From NCBI GenBank assembly GCA_031411995.1, contig JANOCD010000087.1, forward strand, positions 117,706 through 181,705: 64,000 nt of DNA. Reading direction: 5' to 3'. Below the pieces are notes generated by a model. That model saw only the letters and a list, made by a program, of their open reading frames with translations. It had not been told where the DNA came from and ran no database searches. Each line of letters begins with the position of its first letter. Position 1 is the first letter of the stretch. Both the position numbers and the translations under genes were made by a program. The DNA is from Rudanella sp031411995 (GTDB lineage Bacteria; Bacteroidota; Bacteroidia; Cytophagales; Spirosomataceae). This document shows positions 52,459-61,836 of this stretch, piece after piece.

Positions 52459-52466
52459 CAAAGATA
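52459..52466 (-). promoter_or_regulatory. Probable -10 element for recF
   Basis: Reverse strand reads TATCTTTG, matching TAnnTTTG, 70 nt before the recF ATG in the gap divergent from pdhA. Confidence 0.4.
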
Positions 52467-52535
52467 CTCAGCGACCTGTTCCTCAGTTAAGCCGGTAGGT
52501 TTAACTGGATTAGACAAGCATACGAAACAACCACT

Positions 52536-53552
52536 ATGGCAAGCAAGAAGCAGGCACCCGCCAAAACCCAGCATCCGAAAGAGCGGTACATGTACTGGTA
52601 CGAGTCGATGCAGTTGCAACGGAAATTTGAAGAAAAAGCGGGTCAACTCTATGGCCAGCAGAAAATCAAAGGGTTTTGTCACCTCTACATTGGTCAGGAA
52701 GCCTGTTCGTCGGGGTCTTATTCGGCTCTGACCAAAGACGATAAGTGGATCACAGCTTACCGCGACCATGGCATTCCATTGGCACTTGGCTCTGATCCTA
52801 AAGCGGTTATGGCCGAATTGTTTGCCAAGCAAACAGGTTCTTCGAAAGGCAAAGGCGGCTCGATGCACATCTTCGACAAATCGGTGAATTTTGTAGGCGG
52901 CCACGGCATTGTGGGGGCGCAAATTCCGATGGGGGCAGGCATTGCCTTTGCCGAGAAGTACAACAAGACCAAAAACCTCTGCATCTGTTTCTTCGGCGAC
53001 GGAGCCACGCGGCAGGGTGCCCTGCACGAAGCCTTCAACATGGCGATGACCTGGAAATTGCCTGTCATTTTTGTGGTTGAAAACAACGGCTATGCTATGG
53101 GAACCTCGGTGGCCCGCACCTCGAACGTAACCGAACTCTACACCCTCGGTGAGTCGTATGATATGCCCTCGGAACCCGTTGATGCGATGGACGTTGAAGC
53201 TGTTCACGAAGCCGTGAGCCGTGCCGCCGACCGCGCCCGCTCTGGCGATGGGCCAACGTATTTGGAATTCCGCACGTATCGCTACCGGGGTCACTCCATG
53301 TCGGACCCGCAGAAATACCGCACTAAAGAAGAAGTAGAGCAATATAAGCAACGCGACCCGGTGGAGTCGATCAAGGCCAAGATTCTGGAATTGGGTTTGG
53401 CCACCGAAGCCGACCTTACTGCGATTGACCAAAAGATCAAAGCCACTGTCGATGAGTCGGTTAAGTTTGCTGAAGAGTCTCCATATCCCCCTGCCGAAGA
53501 AGCGTTCAAAGACGTTTATATGCAGAAAGATTATCCGTTTTTGATGGAGTAG
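52536..53552 (+). CDS. pdhA: Pyruvate dehydrogenase E1 component, alpha subunit
   Basis: A 338-residue thiamine-diphosphate enzyme subunit that decarboxylates pyruvate. Has GFCHLYIGQEACSSG, AYRDHGIPLALG, GKGGSMHIFDKS, the ThDP-binding GDG...N motif in FFGDGATRQGALHEAFNMA and ENNGYAMGT, and the phosphorylation-loop-like TYRYRGHSMSDPQKYR. The beta subunit and E2 genes are not next to it; the next gene on this strand is an epimerase. Confidence 0.95.
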   Translation: MASKKQAPAKTQHPKERYMYWYESMQLQRKFEEKAGQLYGQQKIKGFCHLYIGQEACSSGSYSALTKDDKWITAYRDHGIPLALGSDPKAVMAELFAKQTGSSKGKGGSMHIFDKSVNFVGGHGIVGAQIPMGAGIAFAEKYNKTKNLCICFFGDGATRQGALHEAFNMAMTWKLPVIFVVENNGYAMGTSVARTSNVTELYTLGESYDMPSEPVDAMDVEAVHEAVSRAADRARSGDGPTYLEFRTYRYRGHSMSDPQKYRTKEEVEQYKQRDPVESIKAKILELGLATEADLTAIDQKIKATVDESVKFAEESPYPPAEEAFKDVYMQKDYPFLME

Positions 53553-53558
53553 GGAGGA

Positions 53559-54107
53559 TTAAATCTCTTTCGGAATGTCCAACTGCCTGGCGTAATGCGC
53601 CGGGCAGTTTGCGTATAGGCGACCCAGCAAGGTGTTCATATCGTCGAGGAATTCGATGTGGTAGTCGGGGTCCATTTTCAGGAGCTTTTTCAGAATCTGC
53701 TCCGTCCGTTTGGCAATATACAGGGCGCACTTGTCGGTGCGGGTGTTGTAGGTTCGGAGTTGGTCGGGGCGTTCCTCAAAAAAGCTATTGAGCATGTAGA
53801 TGCCCAGTTCCACCTCGCCATATTTGTCTTTGGTCACTTTCAGATGGCGGGTAATATAGCCACTGATAACCCGCATATCCATCATCACCCAGCCTGCCGA
53901 GTCTTGTTTCAGGCGCACCGTCCGGTCAATGAATTCCCGAATAATCAGTCGCCTTTCATCCACGGTTTGGCTGTGTTCGATCAGTTCAAACTCAAGTCGC
54001 TCCACAAGCAGGGTATCTTTGGTCACCAATTTTAGGAGCAGCTTGTCTTTTTCACCTTCGGGAAGGCGAATGATAGCGCGTTTGAGGTCGGGAGTTAGTG
54101 CAGGCAT
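53559..54107 (-). CDS. Conserved hypothetical cytosolic protein
   Basis: A 182-residue, charged, largely helical protein without signal peptide or membrane segment. Blocks such as LTPDLKRAIIRLPEGEKDKLLLKLV, VDERRLIIREFID and FLDDMNTLLGRLYA are visible but match no family I know. The helix-turn pattern suggests an all-alpha fold. ATG at 54107 fits a start just before PALTPDLK; an upstream ATG at 54143 would add 12 residues. It converges on pdhA with 6 nt between stops. Confidence 0.7.
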   Translation of the reverse strand: MPALTPDLKRAIIRLPEGEKDKLLLKLVTKDTLLVERLEFELIEHSQTVDERRLIIREFIDRTVRLKQDSAGWVMMDMRVISGYITRHLKVTKDKYGEVELGIYMLNSFFEERPDQLRTYNTRTDKCALYIAKRTEQILKKLLKMDPDYHIEFLDDMNTLLGRLYANCPAHYARQLDIPKEI

Positions 54108-54183
54108 AAGGCGAAGATAAGGGATGGCACAAAAACAAAGCAAGGCTGGTAACGATTATACGAATAACAAAACCCATCGTGTT

Positions 54184-55110
54184 ATGCGTCAAACGGTCTT
54201 AATTACAGGCGGCACCGGTTCCATTGGCCGCCGACTCGTTCAACTCTTACAGGAAAAAGGCTACTCGGTTTCGCTGTTGAGCCGTTCCAATAAACCCGTG
54301 CCGGGTGTTCAGGTGTATCAGTGGGACGTGAAAACGGGCCAAATCGACACACAGGCCGTGGCGAATGCCGATGCCATAATTCACCTCGCCGGGGCGGGCA
54401 TTGCCGACGAACGCTGGTCGGATGCCCGGAAAAAGGAAATTCTCGAAAGCCGGACGCAATCAACGGCCTTGTTAGCGCAGGCTCTCCGTACAACCCCCAA
54501 CCGGGTTCGGGCATTCATATCATCCTCAGCCATTGGCTATTACGGGGGCGATACCGGAGACCGGCCTATGACCGAAACCAGCCCTGCCGGAACCGATTTT
54601 CTGGCTCAGGTGACGCGGGCCTGGGAACGGTCGGTGGACGAGATTGCGGCTCTCAAAACGAATGGAATTCCGATCCGCACAGTTCGTATCCGCACGGGTG
54701 TGGTACTGACAATGGAAGGGGGTGCTTTGCCCAAACTGGCCCAACCGATCAAGCTGGGGGCAGGTGCGCCTATCGGTTCGGGGCAACAATACATTTCATG
54801 GATTCATGTGGACGACATTTGCCAACTGTACATTCAGGCCATCGAAACCGAATCGTGGCACGGGGCCTATAATGGCGTGGCTCCCGGCCCCGTCACCAAC
54901 GAGGAACTGACCCGCGAAATCGCCAGTGTACTGCACCGCCCCCTGATTTTGCCTAAAATTCCGGCCTTCGCCATCAAATTGGCCTTTGGCGAATTGGCCG
55001 TTACGGTGCTTGGAAGCAGTTTAGTGCTGAACAAGCGTATTGCCCACGAAACCACGTTTCAGTACAAGTTTCCAAAGTTGCGCGATGCACTGGATGATTT
55101 GTTGGGGTGA
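54184..55110 (+). CDS. TIGR01777-family NAD-dependent epimerase/dehydratase
   Basis: A 308-residue extended-SDR protein. Rossmann motif VLITGGTGSIGRRLVQLL at the N terminus, IIHLAGAGIADERWSDARKKEI, the active-site region SSAIGYYGGDTGDRPMTE, and WIHVDDICQLY, all diagnostic of the TIGR01777 group (YfcH/SulA-related). Substrate unknown. ATG at 54184 used; an upstream ATG at 54124 gives a polar, non-conserved extension overlapping the divergent gene. Confidence 0.9.
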   Translation: MRQTVLITGGTGSIGRRLVQLLQEKGYSVSLLSRSNKPVPGVQVYQWDVKTGQIDTQAVANADAIIHLAGAGIADERWSDARKKEILESRTQSTALLAQALRTTPNRVRAFISSSAIGYYGGDTGDRPMTETSPAGTDFLAQVTRAWERSVDEIAALKTNGIPIRTVRIRTGVVLTMEGGALPKLAQPIKLGAGAPIGSGQQYISWIHVDDICQLYIQAIETESWHGAYNGVAPGPVTNEELTREIASVLHRPLILPKIPAFAIKLAFGELAVTVLGSSLVLNKRIAHETTFQYKFPKLRDALDDLLG

Positions 55111-55199
55111 TGCAGAAAGGATTTTCTCACCCCCTTCGTGACTTTTCGGAAACGTCCTGCGTTCTTTGCGTACAAAACAAACTTTGAATCAGTCAAAAA

Positions 55200-56408
55200 A
55201 TGCCAGACGCTTATATCTATGATGCCGTTCGGACCCCACGCGGGCGCGGCAAGAGCGACGGATCGCTCCACGATGTGCAACCGATTCAACTCCTGACCAG
55301 TGTTCTGGTCAACCTTCGCGACCGTAACAATCTCGATACCAGCCTAATCGACGATGTGATTATGGGTTGTGTAACCCCCGTGGGAGAGCAAGGTGCCGAC
55401 ATTGCCCGCACCGCCGTTCTGGAAGCCGGTTATGCCGAATCGGTTGCGGGAGTGCAGTTGAACCGCTTTTGTTCGTCGGGTTTGGAGGCTATCAATATGG
55501 CCGCTGCCTACGTAATGTCGGGGCAAGTGGACGCGATTGTGGCCGGTGGAGTGGAGTCGATGTCGCGGGTGCCGATGGGAACCGACGGTGGGGCGTTGTT
55601 TATGAACCCGCAGATTGTGGCCCGCCATAACGTGGTGCCGCAGGGAATTTCTGCCGACCTTATTGCCACCAAATATGGCTATACCCGCTCTGATGTGGAC
55701 AGCTACGCGGCAGAATCATATCGGCGGGCTGTTGAAGCTCAGGCCAATGACCGCTTCTCGAAAACGCTGGTGCCACTCAAAGACGAAATTGGTGTTACCC
55801 TGCTGGATCGCGACGAGGGTGTTCGGCCCGGCACCACGGCAGAGAGTTTGAGCAAACTAAAACCCGCTTTCGAAATGATGGGCCAAATGGGTTTGGATGC
55901 CTTGGCTCTGATGAAATATGCAGAATACAACAAAATCAACCACGTTCACCACGCGGGGAACTCGTCGCAAATTGTGGACGGTTCGGCGGGGGTCCTGATT
56001 GGTAGCAAAGAGTTTGGCGTGAAAGCAGGCCTGAAACCCCGTGCCCGCATCAAGGCGTTTGCCATTGTCGGTTCAGAGCCTACGATCATGCTGACCGGCC
56101 CCATTCCGGCGGCACGTAAAGTGCTGAAGAAAGCAGGCATGAGCATCAGCGACATTGATCTGTTTGAAGTAAACGAAGCCTTTGCCGCCGTGCCGATGCT
56201 GTTTATGGATGAACTGGGCGTTGACCATTCGCAGGTGAACGTGAACGGGGGAGCCATTGCCCTCGGCCACCCGCTGGGTGCAACCGGAGCCATTATTTCG
56301 GCCACGCTTTTGGACGAAATGGAACGCACCGGCAAACAATTCGGCCTCTCAACGCTCTGCATCGGCGGGGGTATGGGAATCGCCACGATCTTCGAGCGGA
56401 TTAATTAA
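55200..56408 (+). CDS. Thiolase (acetyl-CoA acetyltransferase / 3-ketoacyl-CoA thiolase)
   Basis: A 402-residue thiolase. Nucleophile Cys in VQLNRFCSSGLEAINMAA near residue 90, the second active-site pair in NVNGGAIALGHPLGATGA (His near 358) and LCIGGGMGIATIFE (Cys near 390). Opening MPDAYIYDAVRTPRGRGKSDGSLHDV is characteristic of the FadA/FadI-type degradative group, so beta-oxidation is the most likely role. No multifunctional FadB-type partner is adjacent. Closed by a terminator. Confidence 0.93.
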   Translation: MPDAYIYDAVRTPRGRGKSDGSLHDVQPIQLLTSVLVNLRDRNNLDTSLIDDVIMGCVTPVGEQGADIARTAVLEAGYAESVAGVQLNRFCSSGLEAINMAAAYVMSGQVDAIVAGGVESMSRVPMGTDGGALFMNPQIVARHNVVPQGISADLIATKYGYTRSDVDSYAAESYRRAVEAQANDRFSKTLVPLKDEIGVTLLDRDEGVRPGTTAESLSKLKPAFEMMGQMGLDALALMKYAEYNKINHVHHAGNSSQIVDGSAGVLIGSKEFGVKAGLKPRARIKAFAIVGSEPTIMLTGPIPAARKVLKKAGMSISDIDLFEVNEAFAAVPMLFMDELGVDHSQVNVNGGAIALGHPLGATGAIISATLLDEMERTGKQFGLSTLCIGGGMGIATIFERIN

Positions 56409-56441
56409 AGAATTAGCACACGGATAACGCGGATTGGGCTA

Positions 56442-56485
56442 ATTCACGCGGATTTCTCTTTATGCAATCCGCGTGAATCCGCGTG
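56442..56485. terminator. Hairpin terminator after the thiolase gene
   Basis: A 13-bp perfect stem (56442-56454 with 56466-56478) with an 11-nt loop, followed after a few bases by a T run at 56489-56494. Another partial copy of the stem (CGCGGATT) precedes it at 56428-56435. Confidence 0.75.
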
Positions 56486-56492
56486 CCATTTT

Positions 56493-59360
56493 TTACAATA
56501 TCCTCCGGTTGTTGAACCGAAAGACATCGGGCCACGCCCCCAACGGGTCAAGTACGACCGTTCGGGCGGTGGGCAGTTCGGGGAGCCAAACGGGTAGATT
56601 TTGATCGGTTGGCCACACTAATTTGCGGAAGATTTCCCGCCCACTGCCATCCATTACCACCAGCGGCATGGCATCGGCAGGGAGTTGCGCTGTGAGGGAT
56701 CCTAAGCCATCGTCGGTCCATTTGTGACTGTCTAATTTCACGATTATGGCATCGCCCGCCCGATGAACGCTCTCAATCGACGCATCGATAACGGGGCGTT
56801 CGGTGAGATAAGTGGTCAGAAAACGGATGGAGTCGGGGAGGGCGTTGGTGAGGTGTTTCACAAAAGCCGCAGAGGTGAGCGATGCCGGTTTTCCGGTATT
56901 GATGTTCTGACTAAAAAATTGCCCGATGCTAAGGCTCAGGGGTTTGTCGCCCCAGACTTCGCCAATACTGCTGAAAACTAAAGCCGCCCTGTCGCGCTCC
57001 ACGTAAGTCTGACCGCTCGAAAGAGCCAGGGTTGGTTCAAAATCAGCCGCCAACCGACGTTGCTGATTGTAGGATTTGTTTCGTTGAGCCAGCCGGTCCC
57101 GTAGTCGGTTGGTGCCAAAACGCTTCTTCACGGCTTGCAGAGCCAGATACTCCACCAAACTGTTCTCGACCATCCCTGAACCCGGCGCATACTGGCGGTT
57201 TGTCCATTGTTTCAGGACCTCGCGGGTGGCCACGTAGAATAAGTAATCTAACTGGTTCGGTTGGCAGGTGTCGGCTGTCCAGCCCTCGGTTTCGATTAGG
57301 CGAATATGGCCGGGAAGTGAGCGGGTTGTTTCGGTAGTGGCAGGTACTTCGCTGATAGTCAGTTGATCGTATGGATACGTTCCGAACAAGTTCGTTCCCC
57401 GTTGGAGCGCGTCCGAAACGGCCTGCTGCCAGAGGGCGACGGTCTCGGCATGATGATATCGAATGCTTACGGCAATGGCGCGCTTGTCAACCGTCACCAC
57501 CGACAATTTTGTTTGCAACGCCAGCGGTTCGGCTTTGGCCCAGGCTTGTTTGGTTTGGGTAATCAGCGTGGTTGTGTTATTGTAATCGCGCTGATTGATA
57601 AGCACTTGGCCCGCCAAAAACAATGTGAATAAGCCGCCCAGTGCCATCCCATAGCCCCACGAAAACTGAGCTTCTAGCTGCTTTATTCGTGCTGAAAAAT
57701 CGACCACAACGCCCCGGTTATAGCCCCACAAGGCCAGCGTTGTGAACACGCCCGCCACTGTTAGCCAAACACCCGCAAACGCCCATCTCGCCGACGAAAA
57801 CGCCCCATAATTAGCCAGTTCGGAGTAAGCATCCGTCCCCGGCAACCACCCATACAGCCAGCGCCCCGCCGACTCGTAGCCAAAACGGGGAGCCAACATC
57901 AACACCATCAGCAACACCACCGACACCACATGACTCGCCAGCCGGTGGTTTACCAGAACGGCCACTACAAACGCCAGCGCAATCCAGCACACATACCCCA
58001 AAAAAGCCCCCAAATCAAGCGCGTATAATGACCAATCAATTGAATAGGAGCCGGTTGCCACTTGAATCAGCACCCCCGTTGCCCCCAGCGACAAAGCCAC
58101 AAAAGCCGCTACGCCAATCATGGCCAGCAGTTTAGCCAGCATGGTGACAGCGGTTGATGTTGGCATCGTGTCGTAGATGGCCCAGATGTTTACCGTGCGC
58201 TCCCGGAAAACTAAATCGCCCGAAAAAACCATCAGAAACAAGCCCACATAAATCGCCAGCGGTTCGCGCAGGGCCGTGAGCCGGGCTGTTGTCAGCATCA
58301 TCGGGAAATCGGGATTACCCGTCAGCACCGTGGCAAACACCACCAGCAACAGGGCCAGAAACGCAATCACTACCTGAAAAGCGATTTGTTTCACCATCCC
58401 TAAAAGCTCATGCCGGGCGAGGAGCAAAAGTTTGGGGCAAAAGGCTTGGGGCTTGAAGTTAAGGGTCTGGGGCTTGAAGTTAACGGGTGGATGCACATCT
58501 CCCGGATGTCTGAAACAAGGCAAGCCCTCTGTTCCAAGCCCCTTCCCCTCAGCCCCTTGCCCCTTCCTACCGCTAAACGTCATAAACGAAAAGTGCCGCT
58601 CGGCTTGGGCAATGAGGCCAAAAGACAGCCCTAACCACAGAATTCGGTTGATAAAAAGCATAGCCGGGTATTCCAGATAGCCCGTGTTTTTGTCCGCTAT
58701 CGACATCAACATGACCCCGTCGCGCACCATACCCACGCCAAATGGATCGAGTAACAGCAACAAATCGTTCGGGAGATTGTCGCCCACGGAGAGGTTTGAG
58801 ACCAAGAAATAAAGCACCATCCCAAACATAACCACATAAGCCCCGGTCATCTGGCGGGTGAAAACCGTAGCCGAAAACGCAATGCTGACAATGATGAACA
58901 AGTTCTGAATCAGCAATATACAGAACCCATCAAGCAATTTTCCCACCGGAACGGGGCCGATGATGCCCTCCGCAAAAAGTGGCACGGCCAACGTGCCAAG
59001 CGGATAAGCCAGAGCCAGCACAAAAACCGTGAGCAACGTGCCGAGTAGTTTGCCGAGGAAATACTCGCGGTCGGCAATGGGAGTGGCGTAGGCATAATCG
59101 GCCACCTTGTATTCGAGGTCTTTGGTGAGCGATTGCCCCGCCAGCAGGCAAGCCACCACAGTCAAAATGAGGCCCGGCGAGGCCAAAACGAGGTAGGCAT
59201 TGGCAGCAGAATTTACCCACAGCAACCGACTGCCAAACTGACTATACGCACCCAAGCCGTACCAGATTCCCTGCCCAAAAATAAGCAGTGCGTAAAGCCA
59301 CGTAACGGGCCGGGCAAACTGATATCGAAACTCAAAGCGGAGGAGGTGTAGAGGGAGCAA
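56493..59360 (-). CDS. ABC-2 type permease fused to a degenerate M1 peptidase-like domain
   Basis: A 955-residue membrane protein. About twelve membrane segments in two halves (for example LYALLIFGQGIWYGLGAY, GLILTVVACLLAGQSL, FQVVIAFLALLLVVFATVL, LGGLFTLFLAGQVL). Each half has the ABC-2 export-permease layout. From about residue 600 the sequence resembles the M1 aminopeptidase domain seen in this family, but the zinc motif HExxH appears as TREVLK near 710, while the downstream E (ENSLVEYLAL) is kept; peptidase activity is unlikely. A repeat-derived insertion of about 48 residues (GRKGQGAEGK ... NFKPQAFCPK) splits the two membrane halves. The start is a TTG at 59360; no ATG is available. No ATP-binding subunit gene is adjacent. 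Confidence 0.8.
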   Translation of the reverse strand: MLPLHLLRFEFRYQFARPVTWLYALLIFGQGIWYGLGAYSQFGSRLLWVNSAANAYLVLASPGLILTVVACLLAGQSLTKDLEYKVADYAYATPIADREYFLGKLLGTLLTVFVLALAYPLGTLAVPLFAEGIIGPVPVGKLLDGFCILLIQNLFIIVSIAFSATVFTRQMTGAYVVMFGMVLYFLVSNLSVGDNLPNDLLLLLDPFGVGMVRDGVMLMSIADKNTGYLEYPAMLFINRILWLGLSFGLIAQAERHFSFMTFSGRKGQGAEGKGLGTEGLPCFRHPGDVHPPVNFKPQTLNFKPQAFCPKLLLLARHELLGMVKQIAFQVVIAFLALLLVVFATVLTGNPDFPMMLTTARLTALREPLAIYVGLFLMVFSGDLVFRERTVNIWAIYDTMPTSTAVTMLAKLLAMIGVAAFVALSLGATGVLIQVATGSYSIDWSLYALDLGAFLGYVCWIALAFVVAVLVNHRLASHVVSVVLLMVLMLAPRFGYESAGRWLYGWLPGTDAYSELANYGAFSSARWAFAGVWLTVAGVFTTLALWGYNRGVVVDFSARIKQLEAQFSWGYGMALGGLFTLFLAGQVLINQRDYNNTTTLITQTKQAWAKAEPLALQTKLSVVTVDKRAIAVSIRYHHAETVALWQQAVSDALQRGTNLFGTYPYDQLTISEVPATTETTRSLPGHIRLIETEGWTADTCQPNQLDYLFYVATREVLKQWTNRQYAPGSGMVENSLVEYLALQAVKKRFGTNRLRDRLAQRNKSYNQQRRLAADFEPTLALSSGQTYVERDRAALVFSSIGEVWGDKPLSLSIGQFFSQNINTGKPASLTSAAFVKHLTNALPDSIRFLTTYLTERPVIDASIESVHRAGDAIIVKLDSHKWTDDGLGSLTAQLPADAMPLVVMDGSGREIFRKLVWPTDQNLPVWLPELPTARTVVLDPLGAWPDVFRFNNRRIL
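58431..58568. repeat. Two heptanucleotide blocks inside the permease gene
   Basis: Block 1, 58431-58486: eight head-to-tail heptads (TTTGGGG, CAAAAGG, CTTGGGG, CTTGAAG, TTAAGGG, TCTGGGG, CTTGAAG, TTAACGG). Block 2, 58534-58568: CCAAGCC, CCTTCCC, CTCAGCC, CCTTGCC, CCTTCCT. Both are translated on the reverse strand in the loop between the permease halves. Confidence 0.8.
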
Positions 59361-59896
59361 GAGGTTGGCCGTTTACAGTGTACGTTGCTGCAATATAAAC
59401 GGTTGTTGGCCAAAGCGCTACAACTAGGGTAGAATCTATTAACGATGCACTCAGAGGTGGGTGTTGAAGAAAGTGATAACGTTATGGAAAGGGTATTCTT
59501 GTGTGTATATTTTTCATTTCGTGATACTATTTGCACAAAAACAGTGCAAATAGTATCACGAAATGGCTTCAAAAAAGGGCCAATCTGACATTCGGAGCAA
59601 TGGTTGGTTGGCCGGAAGATGCCGGAAAAACCTACCGGGCCGACTTTCATGGACTGGTATTGGGGCGGAAATTTGGTACCGGGGTCGGAATGAAACTCGA
59701 TGGGGGCAGAGAAATACTGATTACTACAAGCGTAATAATCAGTATGATAACCCATCAATAAAATTACTTGATTGTTTTTGGTTGATAGCACTCAATTTCT
59801 GGCGAACAAATGACTATCGGGTTCAGTATGGGCGTGTCCGACATGGTTGAACGGACAGCTTTCAAACACGGCAATAGTCAGGTTATACAAAAGCAT
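59361..59896. other. 536-bp gap holding a long inverted repeat
   Basis: No convincing gene. Several frames stay open (up to 192 codons on the reverse strand) but look like chance. A forward frame around 59580-59758 (LTFGAMVGWPEDAG, LVLGRKFGTGVGMKLDGG) has barrel-like alternation and might be a decayed fragment. The main structure is the inverted repeat at 59516-59564. Confidence 0.55.
59516..59564. repeat. Perfect 21-bp inverted repeat, 7-nt loop
   Basis: Arms 59516-59536 and 59544-59564 are fully complementary, loop AAAAACA. No T-tract follows on either side, so it is not a standard terminator. Confidence 0.85.
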
Positions 59897-61750
59897 CTAA
59901 TTGCCGAATATTTTTAACTGACTACTTCCACCGAACACAAGTCGGCTGCCATTGATGTAGATTATCCGACGTACTTGTCCACTATAGTTGTCTGGTAGGA
60001 TTATAGTATGATTAAGCCTTACATCGTCTGTACTAATGGGCACCCGGTTTGCCGACCACACAGTTGGGTCGTTCCAGCTACCAACTTTAAGTGTTTGCAG
60101 GGGGCAGGCCGCAATTGTTACCGTGATAGAAGCAGTTGTTCCCACAGGGCAGTTGGGCTCGGTGCAGGTAGCCGTGTAAGTTGTTGTGGAAGCGGGTGAA
60201 ACCAGAATGCTGCTTCCCGTTGCTCCCGTGTTCCAATTTAGGGTTCCGTTGCAACCGGAGGCCGATAGGGTTGTACTTGCGCCGGAGCAAACTTGCCCTG
60301 ATGGGGAGGCACTTAGCACTGGTATGGTTGATGAACACGGCGTATATAATCCTTGAGCGTTGTTGTAGTTGCCTGAAAAATAGTATCGGTTCCCTACGGA
60401 GTGTCCATATCTATTGACATTGCTGTTGTCGGAACCGCCGTTCTCAATAGTCTGTCCCACCCGGTTTGTGGTCTCCACCAAGACTGTTCCACCGTTTGTG
60501 CCATCACTTCTCCAAAGCTCCGGGCCACGAGTACCATCTGAAGCAAAGAAATACGTGATTCCACCAGCCGTTCTGAACTCGCCGGGGCTTGACCCATTAG
60601 TGCCGACCAGAATATCCTTCAGTATAAACGTACCACCCGGTGTTCCATTACTTCGCCAAACTTCAAGGCCCTGAGCAGCGGTTATGATTGGACAGAAAAA
60701 AATAGCATCATACCCAAAATCATTGTTGCCCACTTGCCAGAAAAAGGTTTCCAAGCCTGCACCGGGCGTACTGGCATCGAAATTCGTGAGTTTAACAACG
60801 TTGGAGCCATTGGTACACCATAAATTATGATTACCGCCCTGATTGCCCTCTTCCTGCCCCCGGAAATAGAGATAGTTGCCTGCTTTGATAAATTTTGACG
60901 TGTTCAGAAATGTGTTGCCCAAGGGCCTTGGTTCCGGACAAAAATTAACTATCGCAGGTTCTTTTAAAACTGACGCGGTGGCCCCTTCCACTTTCATAAT
61001 TACTTTGGCAGCATAAGACGTAGTTGGGTCAGATGGGCAGGCACCCGGATAGAGATAATAAGCTGAATAAATAAGTTTGTTGTCGATGACATTAAACCCG
61101 AGAGGCTGATAGCCACCACCAGAGACCCTCGTAGTTCCGGCGGCTGACCCATCCGTTCGCCATACTTCCGGTTGCGGGCTGCCAAACCGGGGAACGGCCA
61201 CCTTCGGCCCGGAGAAATATAAAAACCCGTCTAAAACAGCCGTATTAAGCAATGGTGATGTAACACCATCATTGGCACCGTCGAGGTCTGTTACCAGAAC
61301 AGTGCCTGCCGGAGTACCATCGCTTCGCCAAAGTTCCGTACCGGTGGCACTCCGGGCTGTAAAAATTAAGACCCCATTCAAATTAACAAAGTCAAAACAC
61401 GGGCTACCAACATCTTTTACCAGAACAGTACCGGCAATTGTGCCGTCCGTTTTCCAGATTTGACTGGAGGAGGGTGTTGCCGCGAAAAATACAGCGTTAC
61501 CCACCCTACAACGGGTTTTAAAATTAGCAGGGAAGCCAAAATTTGCATTCAGTAGAACCGTCCCGGCTGTCGTTCCGTCGCTTTTCCAAAGCCCTTCGTC
61601 AATGTTGAAAAGAATCAGGTTGTTGAGTGGCTCAAATCGGGCGGGGACACTGTTGGGGTGACCGGGGAAACCTTTTACTAAAGAGACCTGAGCAAAGGAT
61701 GCCTGTAAAAGAGATGAAAGGAGGGTCGTAACGAGTAGTAGTTTTTTCAT
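59897..61750 (-). CDS. Secreted ELWxxDGT-repeat protein
   Basis: A 617-residue exported protein. Signal peptide (LLLVTTLLSSLLQASFAQ). Residues 30-460 carry at least six repeats of the ELW-x-x-DGT type (GLWKSDGTTAGTVLL, QIWKTDGTIAGTVLV, ELWRSDGTPAGTVLV, EVWRTDGSAAGTTRV, EVWRSNGTPGGTFIL, ELWRSDGTNGGTVLV), a propeller-like surface module. Then an Ig-like domain with two cysteines in GQVCSGASTTLSASGC, and a C-terminal segment (LKVGSWNDPTVWSANRVP ... SSQLKIFGN) frequent in Cytophagales surface proteins. No type-A sorting domain of the usual form was seen. Role probably adhesion or matrix binding. Confidence 0.85.
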   Translation of the reverse strand: MKKLLLVTTLLSSLLQASFAQVSLVKGFPGHPNSVPARFEPLNNLILFNIDEGLWKSDGTTAGTVLLNANFGFPANFKTRCRVGNAVFFAATPSSSQIWKTDGTIAGTVLVKDVGSPCFDFVNLNGVLIFTARSATGTELWRSDGTPAGTVLVTDLDGANDGVTSPLLNTAVLDGFLYFSGPKVAVPRFGSPQPEVWRTDGSAAGTTRVSGGGYQPLGFNVIDNKLIYSAYYLYPGACPSDPTTSYAAKVIMKVEGATASVLKEPAIVNFCPEPRPLGNTFLNTSKFIKAGNYLYFRGQEEGNQGGNHNLWCTNGSNVVKLTNFDASTPGAGLETFFWQVGNNDFGYDAIFFCPIITAAQGLEVWRSNGTPGGTFILKDILVGTNGSSPGEFRTAGGITYFFASDGTRGPELWRSDGTNGGTVLVETTNRVGQTIENGGSDNSNVNRYGHSVGNRYYFSGNYNNAQGLYTPCSSTIPVLSASPSGQVCSGASTTLSASGCNGTLNWNTGATGSSILVSPASTTTYTATCTEPNCPVGTTASITVTIAACPLQTLKVGSWNDPTVWSANRVPISTDDVRLNHTIILPDNYSGQVRRIIYINGSRLVFGGSSQLKIFGN

Positions 61751-61836
61751 GAGTAGATGAAAAGGCTATTGTTGATGAAGCGTTTTTGGTTTATCTCCGA
61801 CCAACAGTAATAATTTCGTCTTGACTACCTGCCCAA

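Noticed and set aside
52455..53432. 325-codon open frame on the - strand
   Set aside because: Antisense of pdhA; high third-position GC keeps the opposite frame open. No recognisable domain.
59213..59791. 192-codon open frame on the - strand overlapping the permease start and the 21-bp inverted repeat
   Set aside because: Overlaps the confirmed permease N terminus and reads through a perfect inverted repeat; no domain seen.
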